A stretch of 49,610 nucleotides of DNA, from NCBI GenBank assembly GCA_023249225.1, contig JAHFDA010000016.1, positions 1 through 49,610 of the forward strand, read 5' to 3'. Positions 33,762 through 45,300 of the stretch are shown in pieces (the first letter of the stretch is position 1; every line of letters begins with the position of its first letter). Made by a program: the position numbers and the translations under genes. The notes beneath the pieces were generated by a model. The model searched no databases. It worked only from the letters and a program-made list of their open reading frames with translations, and was not told the origin of the DNA. The stretch is from a bacterium. Its GTDB lineage: Bacteria > Margulisbacteria > Marinamargulisbacteria > JAHFDA01.

Positions 33762-35039
33762 TTAGCTGTGTACCACCCACCAAGCCTCGGCATAAGACCG
33801 AAAATGTTTGCCCATTTCAAGCATACCCAGTAAAGCAGCTGTAATGGCCATCCCATCGTGGGTACCGCGGCCACGCAACAACAACTCTTTGTAAATTTTT
33901 TCAAAATCAGGGTTTTTGACACTCCCTTGGATGCTTAAAATAGCCGCCGCCAAGGCCGTTGCATCGTAAGACCCCCGACGTTCTTTGATAGCGCTCACCT
34001 GCGCAAAATGAGTGCCAAATGCAGTCAAGGCAGCTGCTCCGCCCAGCGTCAAAACAGCCGCCGTAATATTATCTCCGTCTTCGGTGCCAATCTGCTGCTT
34101 AACTTCAAGAACGCTCTGCTTGGCAGCCTGAAATTGTTTGGCAGGACCAGAGCCCTGGGTTGCTAAAATGGCAGCCGCCAGCACCAAACCATCGTAACTA
34201 CCTTCTTTGGCGGGTAGCTGCTCAAAAGTCTGATCCAAAAATGTTTGCAAGGCCTGCTCGCCCGCAGAAGCCAGAATGGCCGCCGCAACACCGTGCCCGT
34301 CGGCCGAACCCATGCGCTGTTTGGCCGCCAGCACCACATCAAAAAAACGCGGAAAGCATTCCAAGGCCTGCTGGCCACCCACCGCAACCAAGGCTGCGGT
34401 CACCAGATCTCCCCCGTCGCTGCCTTCTTTGCGCTTACAGTTCATCACCACCGATACAGCAGCATCCAAACGTCCCAGCGCCTCCACTCCCCCCTGCAGC
34501 ACGGTGGCTGCCGCAATAAACATGCTGTCATCTGGCGCATGCCGCCCCGCCAACCACTGCGCTTTTTGCAGCGCCGGTTCGTAGGCCTCGCGCAGCGACC
34601 CGAAGGACAAGCCCTTATCCCACGAAGCGTCCGTTAAAAATCGATCCAGAATTTTTTTGTTCTGTTGTTGCAGATGCCGGGCGTGGATGCCCCGCTGAAT
34701 GACTTCGAGCAGTTCTTCGAGCTTAAAAGGCTTGACTAAAAAATCAAAGGCACCAAATTTAATGGCCTCCAATGTATTTTTGGTAGAAGGATAAGCCGAT
34801 GCCAAAACCACGCAGACATCCGGCTGAAGCTGTTTGGCCTGTTGAAGCACATCCGTGCCAGAAATACCGGGCATTTTATAGTCAGAGATCAGCACATCCA
34901 CCGATTGCTGCCGCAACACGGCCAAGCCTTCTTCACCCGACCGGGCTGGAATCACCCGGTAACCCCGCCGACTCAAGATGGCAGTGATCGAGTTAAGAAA
35001 GTCTTCCTCGTCATCAATATACAAAATGGTCTCGCTCAT
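33762..35039 (-). CDS. Receiver domain fused to seven copies of an unknown repeat
   Basis: 425 residues. The receiver (about 3-120) has D9/D10, phospho-Asp D53 (VLISDYKMPG), S81 and K103, all intact. From residue 168 to the end, seven tandem repeats of 36-39 residues (the last 33) follow: 168-206, 207-244, 245-280, 281-318, 319-356, 357-392 and 393-425. The consensus starts S-x-D-G, then (I/L/V)-(A/T)-A-A-(I/L)-L, then a helix with F and a K-x-x-x-G end. The alpha-helical pattern suggests a solenoid, but I know no named family for it. No DNA-binding domain. It lies 15 nt downstream of a receiver-histidine kinase gene. Confidence 0.85.
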   Translation of the reverse strand: MSETILYIDDEEDFLNSITAILSRRGYRVIPARSGEEGLAVLRQQSVDVLISDYKMPGISGTDVLQQAKQLQPDVCVVLASAYPSTKNTLEAIKFGAFDFLVKPFKLEELLEVIQRGIHARHLQQQNKKILDRFLTDASWDKGLSFGSLREAYEPALQKAQWLAGRHAPDDSMFIAAATVLQGGVEALGRLDAAVSVVMNCKRKEGSDGGDLVTAALVAVGGQQALECFPRFFDVVLAAKQRMGSADGHGVAAAILASAGEQALQTFLDQTFEQLPAKEGSYDGLVLAAAILATQGSGPAKQFQAAKQSVLEVKQQIGTEDGDNITAAVLTLGGAAALTAFGTHFAQVSAIKERRGSYDATALAAAILSIQGSVKNPDFEKIYKELLLRGRGTHDGMAITAALLGMLEMGKHFRSYAEAWWVVHS

Positions 35040-35054
35040 GGCCGCCCTGCTGAT

Positions 35055-36257
35055 TTATATCTTTACGGTTTGCGGGGCGCTTGGCAACCATAACGTAAAC
35101 GTGGCACCTTGGCCTGCTTCGCTGGCCACGTCGATGCGCCCACCCGCCCGCGCCAGCGCCACATAAGCCAGCGAAAGCCCCAGACCTGTACCCTGTCCCG
35201 GCGCCTTGGTGGTAAAAAAAGGGTTGAAAATATCTTTCATGTGTTGCGGCATAATACCCGGACCGCTGTCGCTCACGCTGATAAACACTGCGCCTGCACT
35301 GCTGCCAACTTCCACATTAAGACGTCGGTCTTTCTGCGGCGCCAACGCTTGAACCGCATTAAGCATGATGTTAAGCAAAGCCTGTTTTAAGCTGTCCGGA
35401 TCGGCCTTGATGGGCGGAAGCGCATCTTGAAACTTGGCAGAAAACATAATGCCATGCGTCTTGATCTCATGTTCAAGCAACTGCTGGGTCAGCGTGACCA
35501 AATTGCGCACGTCGATGATTTCAGTGCCTTCGCTGCCATAACGGCTAAAGTCAAGCAACTGCTGGATAATCTTTTTAGCTCGCTGCACCTGCCGGTCAAT
35601 GCGTTCCAGACCCGCTGCCAATTCTGGAGAGGCCCCTGTGCCCAATCGATCCTGAAGATCCAGGCGTGAATTTTCGATAATCCCAAGCGGATTACGCAGT
35701 TCATGGGCCACGCCCGCCAGCATCTGGCCCACCGCTGCCATTTTTTCCTGACGGATCAGCATATCCTGATGCTTGTGCAGGTTATCCAGGGCTTGTTGCA
35801 ATTCACGAGTGCGCTCCTGCACCCTGGCTTCAAGGTCCTGGTTGGCCTGTTTAAGACTTTCGAGCAAACGTTGCCGCTCCACTACCATGGTCTGCTTCTC
35901 AAGCGCACGGTCGATCAGGTGGTCGATCTGGGCCGTACCTTCAAAAGGTTTGGTGACCACTTCATAGGCCTCGACCCGCACCGCATCCATGACGGCATCC
36001 AAGGTGGCGTAGGCGGTCATGAGCACCACCTCGCAGTGAAAAGGCATTGCTTTAACAGCTCGCAGCACTTCGATACCGCTGATCCCCGGCATCTTTAAGT
36101 CGCTGATGACAACGTGGGGTTGTTCTGTGCGCGCCAACTCAATACCGCTTTCGCCGTCGGGCGCTGTCAGCAAGGTCTCTTCACGAAAACGAAAAAGGGT
36201 CTCAAAAATACGGCGGATGGATGTCTCGTCGTCAATGACGAGCACTTTGGTAGTCAT
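35055..36257 (-). CDS. Receiver-histidine kinase hybrid (cytosolic)
   Basis: 400 residues with the receiver at the N-terminus: D9/D10, phospho-Asp D53 (VVISDLKMPG), T81, K103. A coiled coil (about 125-165) leads into HisKA with H185 (LAGVAHELRNPLGII) and HATPase_c with N300, DSGPGI (330-335), FFTTK (347-351) and GQGTGLGLS. No transmembrane segment. REC-first kinases of this type usually receive phosphate from another kinase or link two pathways. The ATG at 36257 lacks an obvious ribosome-binding site. It probably forms a pair with the downstream receiver-repeat protein and follows the giant gene after 76 nt. Confidence 0.93.
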   Translation of the reverse strand: MTTKVLVIDDETSIRRIFETLFRFREETLLTAPDGESGIELARTEQPHVVISDLKMPGISGIEVLRAVKAMPFHCEVVLMTAYATLDAVMDAVRVEAYEVVTKPFEGTAQIDHLIDRALEKQTMVVERQRLLESLKQANQDLEARVQERTRELQQALDNLHKHQDMLIRQEKMAAVGQMLAGVAHELRNPLGIIENSRLDLQDRLGTGASPELAAGLERIDRQVQRAKKIIQQLLDFSRYGSEGTEIIDVRNLVTLTQQLLEHEIKTHGIMFSAKFQDALPPIKADPDSLKQALLNIMLNAVQALAPQKDRRLNVEVGSSAGAVFISVSDSGPGIMPQHMKDIFNPFFTTKAPGQGTGLGLSLAYVALARAGGRIDVASEAGQGATFTLWLPSAPQTVKI

Positions 36258-36333
36258 AAGCCCACACGATTCATGTTAAGTGGCAGCAGGCTTCCGTATG
36301 TCATCATCGGCTTCATATCCGTGCATCCTCGGG

Positions 36334-39300
36334 TTAGTGCACCACACCAATCAGGCGCACCTTCTTGTTGTCTTCACCACTCACTGCGGCCTGAATCACA
36401 CAGATATAACCACCCTTGGCCACGTTGACGCCAATATCGTTTTTACCATCCCACTTGACTTCATTGGTACCGGCCCGGCCACCCGCGATGCCTGAATCGA
36501 TTTCTTTTTTCCATACCTTGTGACCAAACGGATCGTAGATGGTAATGGTGATGGCCGTGTCCTGGTTAAGGAAGTACGTCAGTGTGGTGTCTTCTTTACG
36601 GCTGTCGAAAGGATTCGGATAGTTGCTAACGTTGGAGATCACCTTGTTCGTTAAAATGCTGGTAACGCCATCGGGATGGGTGGCAAAACTGCTGTAGGCC
36701 AACGCACCGTTCTGTGAACGCATACGGTAGAAATAGGTTGTATCGGCCTGGCGTTCGGTCAAGGTTAAGGTAATCTGGCTCTGGACGATATCCTGGGTCA
36801 CCTCGCGTTCCACGGCCCACTTGGGATTGACGCCGGTACGGTATTGGATCTCGTAAGCCTGTACGTCTGACTCTGCGTCGGTAGACCGCAACCACGAAAT
36901 CACATGGGCCAGGTCAGTGGCCGCAGTGCCAATACCGGTTGTCTCGACTGTCTGGGCCGATATCTGCAAGATCTGCGGGGCCGAAGGTTCGGTAAGATCC
37001 GTATGGAAGGTATACACCGTTTCTTCACCCCAGAAACCATCGGATGACAGCGGCCAAATGGTGACATAGTAGGTGGTATGGTGCGACAGGCTCAAACGCG
37101 TCACCTGCAGCATATTAGATGATGCCTGCACCTGCATCTGGCCCTGGACATTATCAAGATACGGACTTGTGCCAATCATGTAATTGTAAGTAGCCACACG
37201 GTTGACCGCATCGCTGGTCACACGCAGGACAATTTGGATACTGTTGCTGATGTAATACGAATCCGCCGTGACCACGGTCTTATGTGGGCTACGATAGTCT
37301 ACCGCCAAAAGCGTGCTGGTGCTGATCGGAAGATCATCGGTTTCCATCTGGCACAGCGGATGAATATCTACAAAAGACAGCGTCGGAATGGCAAAGCCCA
37401 CGGTCTGGGACGGGATGGCATCGCGGTCGAGATCGGCCACCACAAAGTACAGGTTGGGCGTCACGCCAATACGCGGCACGATGTCAACGGTGGTGATATT
37501 GATGGTCACCGTATTGGCCGTAACAAAAGTGTCTGTTCCGGAACTCATCAGGTAATCGGTACTGGGATTAAACAGTTCGTCGCCCTGATCCTTGTATATC
37601 CGGATAGCCGATACCTGCGAGGTGGCTGCAGTCTCTAATTTGGTGAGCGCCAAGCCGTTAAAGGTGCCCGTGCGGTCGCCCAAGGTGCCCATGGTAAAGC
37701 GATAGAACACGTTATGGGTCGAGTTTTGGAAGATCACCTTGGTATCCAGCGTATTAATCAGCGAATAGAAGTTGGCAGACAGCACTTCTACCGCATCAAT
37801 GTTAAGCGTCACCGCCCCGTTAAAGGTGGTCGTATTGTTCAGGGCATTATCGGTAACGCTCACACTAAAGGTACCCACGCCATCACCGACGGTATGATCA
37901 ACGCTAAAGATACCGTACCAATTGCGGAAGGTCATATCGGCCGTCAGGGCAATGGTGGTGGTGTACAGATCAGCCGAAGCCACAAATTGCAGCAGCGGAC
38001 TGTTGCTAATCGCTTCGGAGACTTCGACTGTCACCTGGTACGAGCCCGCAATGGCCCGCGTGACGGTACCGTCAAAGCGGATGGTCTGCGATGGCGGCGT
38101 CATGTCAAGAATGATGCTCCTGGACACTGGGGATGCAAAATTGAAGCTGTCGTCTGCCAACCAGAAGTACAACCATAAGTCGCCTTCGGCTGTGCTGTTG
38201 GCAATGTTATATGTTTGTATCGCGCTGCTTTGCAGCAGGGTCGTCGGGATAGATCCAGTATTTTCGGTGACATAGTAGTACGCCACAAGGCCACCACCGA
38301 CATCTTCGCCCGTCAGGTTGATGCTGACCAGACGCGCGTTGGTGTATTCGGTATCGCCGCTCGACAGGTCGAGTACTTGCGCAGTAACAATATACGGCGC
38401 CCAAATATCCGAGCCTTCAATGTAAAAGACGTTCGGTGAGATCGGGTTTTCGGCCAGATCGACCACCGACAGATCTACTGTCACGGTGTAGGTCACTCTG
38501 TTTTGAGTAATGGTCTCCATCAGGTAGTTGACGTCCGATGTCAGATAACGGTCAATCGACACAATCGTGAGGCCCTGGTCGACCACATACAAATTAGTGG
38601 TGGCATTGAGCACTGGTTCGTTGAACTTAATGAGTATCTGGTTAAACGTGACGTGCTCGGCAATGGTCGGCAGGCGCGGCCCAGTCATGTCCAGAGTGAT
38701 CACCTGCGAGACGCTCACAGTCGATATATTGAGCTGATAGTCCATCATCCAGATGTTAATGGTCACACGGCCCTCGGACGCGGTAATGGCAAAGGTGGAC
38801 GGAGTGGCCGTGACGCTGAAATCACCCACCGCCGGCACCGTGGCATTTTCGGTAACCAGGTAATACGCCACACCATCGCCATCGTCGGTGGCCAGCATAT
38901 TGACGCTAACCACACGCTCGTTGGTATAGAGCTCGCTGCCGCTTGACGCGTCTTTAACATTGAAACTGTTGACCACGGGCGGTATCTCGTCGCGGCCATC
39001 GATATAGAACACGTTGGCTGTGACCGCATTACCAAAGGCATCGGTCACATCGTTGACGCTCACCGTGTATACGCGCGTACGCTGTGGAGAGGTCAACAAG
39101 ACAAAGTTGCGATTATCGGTGGTGGTGATATTCAAGAGCGTCAAGCCATCTGACAAGCCATAGTTGATCGTCAAAGTGGCCGCCGATGCCACCCATTCGC
39201 TGTAGCGGATCTGAACGGTATTAATTGACACACGGTCGGCCGTCACCGATAAGGTTGGGAACACCGTATCAATGGCCACATTGACACTGGTAAAGTTGCT

Positions 39301-42300
39301 GGTGTTTATGGCCAGATCCATGGCATGGACACGGATGTTGCTGGTGCCATCGGCAAAGCTGCCTGTCCAGCTCCATGTTGGCGCCCATGAGAGGTAGGTG
39401 GCGTTGGTGGTGCTGCTGTTTACAAAGATATAATCTGCGCCACCGGTGACCGTACCTTCAAGCACCTGCACGCTGCTGCTGCTGCGGTAGTCGATGCCGC
39501 TGTTGGGCGTGGTGATGACCGGCGTCGAAGGCGGCGTGGTATCAACCACAATAAAGTTAGTCGTCACCAGGCTTGAATTGCGGGCCTTGTCACGGACATA
39601 TAGATCTATGTTCTTGGTACCGTCGGTACTATGGTACAAGGCCACCGAAGCGTTGTAAGTCACCCATTGGAAGGTGTCATTGCCGCTCATGACATCGCCA
39701 CTGACATACTGTTCAATCACCCCGCTGATATCGTCACTGGCCGTAAAGGTGATGTTTACGGTGGGATTGTTGGTCAATGTTTCGCCGTTGTTGATCGCAT
39801 AAGTATTGACCGTGGGTCGGCTGGCATCCACTTGCAGCGAGAAGGTGACATTGGTGAAATCGAGCAGATCACCCGAAGGTATCGAGTAATTTACCGTGGA
39901 GACCTCGTTCTTCATCAGCACCTGGAAGGTGTAGGTGCCTGCGGCTGAATCCGCAACCATATAGATATCCATGGTGGCGCCTGTGCCGATGGCGGCGGCT
40001 GTCACCAATGACTCATTGCCAAAACGCTTGACCTCAATGCTGTAGTCGCTGGATGGCATAAATACGTTGTTGGTGCCCTGATACGCGCCCTTGAGACCCA
40101 CCAAATTGATTGATTCTCCGGACTGCACCCAGTTGCTGTCTCCCTCTGAACGCAAGCCATTGATATCGCCGGATACTGTCATCGAACCGGTCAGTTCGCG
40201 GTCGTTTTCGAACCTGAACGTACGCGACATATAGCTATAGACCGCATTGGCCACAGCCGTTCCAGCGGGTGAATTGGCCCAGGCCAGAGGCACGGGTACT
40301 GTCTTATCGTAGGCATCTACGCCGATACTGACGGTGTTGCTTTCGGACCAGGCATAACTGATCGTAAAGTTATAGGTGACACGCAAGGTAAAATCATCCA
40401 GGTTCTGTTCGGAATAGACACCGGACAAGATCACCTCGGAACCTTGAATGATGGTGTTATCGGCAAAACTAAGGTTGCCCGTGGCCGAACCGCTGTCAGC
40501 CGCCGAGATCTTAAAGTCGATGGTCGAGTTAGCCTGGTTGTTGGACACCATGTCGTAGTTCACAATGCGTAAGAACAGTTTCTCCATGTCGTAGTAGTAA
40601 TCGCCGTCATAGTAATCCACCACAATGGTGTGCGAGTAACCCCCATAGAAATTGTCAAACGTGGCCACCACATTCAGGTCACCAGTCACCTGTGGTGTAG
40701 CGTTAATAGCGCCCACATGCGACAGGTTCCAACTGACATAACCACGATTGCCTATGTTGTCGACCACATAGAACAAGTAGTAAGCCTCGGTGTTCTTGGT
40801 CGTTAAGCCGTTCATGGTGACACGCTGGCTAGTGGGTAACTGACCCGCCGTCGGTTCTGTGGTAAAGGCATCCAGGTAATAAGTTGCCACGCCCGAACCA
40901 GGTTCATCCACGTTAATGATTTCCACGGTATATGGCGTGTACGCTGGCAGAGACTCGGACACATCCGTGCGGTAACTGGTAGGCGCAATGCTGTCCAGGG
41001 TAAAGCCCACCGAAAAGCTGGTCACGTGGCTCACGTTATCTGTGACGGTTACGTTTAAGGTCACCATGCCGTCTACGTTAGCGGTCACAAAGCTGGCGGG
41101 AACTGCAAAGACACCGTCCTTATCGGAATCGACATTATACGAAGTGTTAAAGTTCCCAGAAACGTGCTGCCAGTACCAGCCCACTTCGCGCAAACCGCTA
41201 AAGGAGCTGGTGCTCTTGTTCATGTTGAGCGTGACTTCAAAACCGTTGACACTGACATGCCCAAAGATCTGCTGGTAGTAATTACCGATAAAGTCGTTTT
41301 CGTTTCCGGTGGCATCGTAGTCCGGATTGGTCACATCTATAATCGTGATCGACGGAATAAAGGCATCCACTTTGACCGTAAACGTAACCGCATTGCTGTC
41401 AATCGGGTTGTTCCCCTCGGTAGGCTTGTTGACAATGCTGATGGTATGCATGTCAGAGGAGTCAGTCTGATCGTTGGCCGTGGTACTCAAGGTGAATATT
41501 TCACCCTGGAACGGATCGTAATCCACGCAATAGTTCATGCTGGTGAGGCCAGTGTCGGTCTCATCGTCATTACACAGGCGTATGTTGTAATCGCTGGCTG
41601 GTACCGAAATATTGGTTGTTCCCTGATAGAACACCTGCAGGTTGCCAAATTCTAATACCTCGCGCTCACGCACCCAGGCACCGTTGGCAAGCACGCCTTG
41701 GATACTGCCCGTGACAATCAGATTACCGGTGATATCCATATCATTTTCGTAGGTAAAGCCTTTATTGGTATACAAGGGTCCCACAGTTTCGCGGACATCA
41801 TCGACACGCACACCCAGCTCGACCGTACTGGTTTCCTTCCACGTGTACTTAAGTTTGATACTCCACGTTACTGTCATGCTGTCACCCGCACCGGTGTATT
41901 GGTAGATGGCTTTTTCAACATATGAACTGCCTTGAGCAATGCTGGCACTGCCGTCTGCCGTCACGCCCGCTTCGGTAATTTGCAAGACAATATCCACAAA
42001 ACCATCATCACCCAAATTGCTGTCGAGCGTGATGTCACCGGCATGGTCAACGTACAAGTAGACATCGGTCAGGTTGTCGTAACCATCGCGGTCGTTGTAA
42101 GACACCACAAAGTCGTAGGTAATGCCCGCATACAGATACAGGTTGGTGGTGGTGGGATACTGAATACTGCTGGTATTCACTGAGGGCACATTGTTGACGG
42201 CAAACCAGTAGTAGTAGTTCTCGTTATTACCCGCCTTATCATAGATATTGATCGTAATATTCATAGTCGACCCATCCGGCATATCGGGTGTCGGATTATA

Positions 42301-45300
42301 GGTATACCGCGTGGTGTTATTGCCTAGATTAATCGTAGTCACATCGGCATTGTTGGACGCAGAGGCATTCTCTAAAATGGTCACGCCATTGACCGACCAA
42401 ACCACGCGGTCAAAGCTCACGCCTGAAGTAACATCATATAGTTCAAACTGAATATTGCTGGCGCGATCCACGCCCACTTCGGTACCGGTTGGTGTGCGTG
42501 CGGTCATGCTGGGGCTGACCGTATCATAAACCATCGTGACTGTGTTTACCGATGAATTACGGTTACCGGCCAGGTCCTGTACCCACAGATAAACCACGCG
42601 GTTACCCTGGGTGACGCCTTCGAGCAAGTAGATGCTTGGCGTAGCCAATTCGGCCGAGAAATTTCCGGTGGCGTTGTAGGTCGGCTGGTACGGCACGTTC
42701 TCTGACATAAGGTAGCTGACACCTTCGGTGATGGTTCCGGAAATAAAGGTGATATCCACCGTGTTAGCGTTGGTGTAACGGGTGTTGAAAATATCTTGAT
42801 CCGAGAGCACAAAACCCGGATTGCCAATGCTGTTGTCGGCATAGATCGTATTGGTATACGTGTTGCCGGTATTGCGCACATCGTCACCCACAAACACCGA
42901 CGGAGTAACCGTCATATCCACGTTGGACACGTTGACGCTGTTCACGTACCAGGTGGCGATGCCTGTCGCAGTATCGTAGGTGTCAGGTTGGATCTCGGAA
43001 CCAAATCCGAACGCTGTAAAGTTGGCGTAGATATCGCCGGTAGTAATGTCAGTCGAATCAAACGCAGCCGTCACCGTTAGATAGTCGCCATCCTTGACCA
43101 GATAGTATTTGCTGGTGGTGTTGTTATAGAAGTTATACGACGTCACTTGCGGCGCGGTGTTATCCGCCGTAATTGACGTTGCCTCGGCATCTGCGCGCTG
43201 ACCCACACGATCCGTAAGATTGACGGTGACAGACACCACACCATCGCTTGGGTTGGTGGTGACAACTGTAAAGTTCCAGGTGGCAATACGCAGCCCCTGG
43301 TTATACAGATTTGGCGTCACGCCCGCGCCGCCGCCCAGCACGGTAAAGTCGATGGTAATCTGGCTAACGTCTTCGATGGAGGCATCGCTGATCACTGCAG
43401 TCACGATAATGGAGTCGCCGTTTTTAACCTTGCTGTAGATATCCACCATGCTGTTGTAAACCGTGATGCTTAACACATCTGGCGTGGTGTTATCGGCCCG
43501 GATACTGTCATAAATATTACTCGTGTTAAACACCACGTCAGACACAGTAATCGTAACCACGGTGGTGCCATCACGCGGTGCGGTACTGCCAACGGTATAG
43601 TTCCACGTGGCAATGCGGCCATCAAAAGAATCTGGATTGACAGCGCTGCCGCCGCCAAAGACCACCAAATTGGCAAAGACATTGCTGGTGGCAATAAACT
43701 GATCATCGATATCCACCGTCAGCACAATGGCATCCGTATCCTTGACAAAGGAACTGATCGCATAGGAATCGTTCCAGATTGTGAGTAGGTTCATGGTGGG
43801 CGCGGCGTTGTCGGCATAGATCGTATCGATCACCTGCGTGTTGTTACTGACACGGTCAAACACGTTTAAGGTAATCGTCACAGTACCGTTGGTGGGCGTG
43901 GTGGTCACCACATTGATGTTAAACGTGGCAATGGTGGTCACAGGGTCATACGCATCCACGCTTTGAGATACGCCACCGCCAAGCTGGCTTAGATCGGCCC
44001 ACATATCCCAGGTATCCACACCTGCCAGATCAGAAATACTAACGGTGATCACCGCCGTCTGGCTGTTGGCAATGACATCAAAATTGTAATCGCTGATGTC
44101 CATGTTATAGACCGCCAGGTTAGTTACGGTAGGCGGCACTTCGTCGAGCAAGATGGTGTCGGTATTAAGGGTAGCGCGGTTTCCGGCCACGTCAAAGGCG
44201 TAGACCGTGACGGTGGTGTTGTAATTGTTGGTTGCAATCGGGTTAACCACAAAGCGCCACTCGGCCTTGTTACCGCTAAACACTTCGGAGCTGACCACTG
44301 AAGCATCTGACGAAGCGATATCCGAAAGATCGGCATAAACACTCCAGATATTGACCGTGCTGTTTTCAATGATATCCGCAGTCACCAAAATGGTATTGCC
44401 GGGCCGCGTGTAAATGTCACGGTTCACCAGGGTATCCGATATATGCACCAGGTTAATGGTGGGCGCCAAATTGTCCGCAATGATGGAGGTGGGCACTGCC
44501 GTCGAAATATTCTTGACGCGATCCTCGACCGTAACCACCACCGAAATTTCGGCTGAAACTGCCACACTGACCGTCATCACGTTCCATGTGGCCATGCCCG
44601 TGCCCGCCGAAATCCATTCGAACAGATCGGCCGTCACCACAGTGGCCTTGCCAAAGGCTGACAAATCGGCCACCACATTGGCAGTGACAAAATCTTGCTT
44701 GAGCGCGCTGATGCGGGCTGTCACAACAATGGTGTCACCATTCTTGACATGGCTCATGATGTTTTCTGACAGGTTAAAGAGATCCACTTCAATGATGGAC
44801 GGCGGCAGGTTATCAGATTCAATCACCGCTGAATTGCTGGGATTCTCGTTGCCTACCCGATCATACGCAGTAACCAATATGTTGACGGAACCATTGGCCG
44901 GCGTCAGCGTCACCGAAGCAATCGTCCAACTGGCGATATTGGTCACCAGCGAGTAGCTGTCCGCAGTCACCAATGAACCGCCACCCAAATTAGACAGATC
45001 TGCCGCAATATCGGTGGTCACAGCGCCGCCACCGCCGTCATCGGTAATTAAGGCAGTAACTGTAAGGCTGTCGCCATTCTTGACGATATCACGCCAGCCT
45101 ACCGAATTGTTTTGGAACGACACCACCGACACCGACACCGGCGTATTGTCCGCCAACATGGAATCGGTCAGCGTGACCGAATTGCCCGCATCGTCACGGA
45201 AATTCACCGTCAAAACAAAGGTGCCATCACGTGGTGCAGTATTGGCCGACACGATATTCCATGTGGCAATTTGCGTTGCCGTGTCGAACGAATCAGGCGA

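Noticed and set aside
36334-36640. C-terminal NYPNPF domain as proof of a type 9 secretion signal
   Set aside because: Similar FlgD-like tails occur in phyla without proven type 9 secretion; no secretion gene lies in the window.
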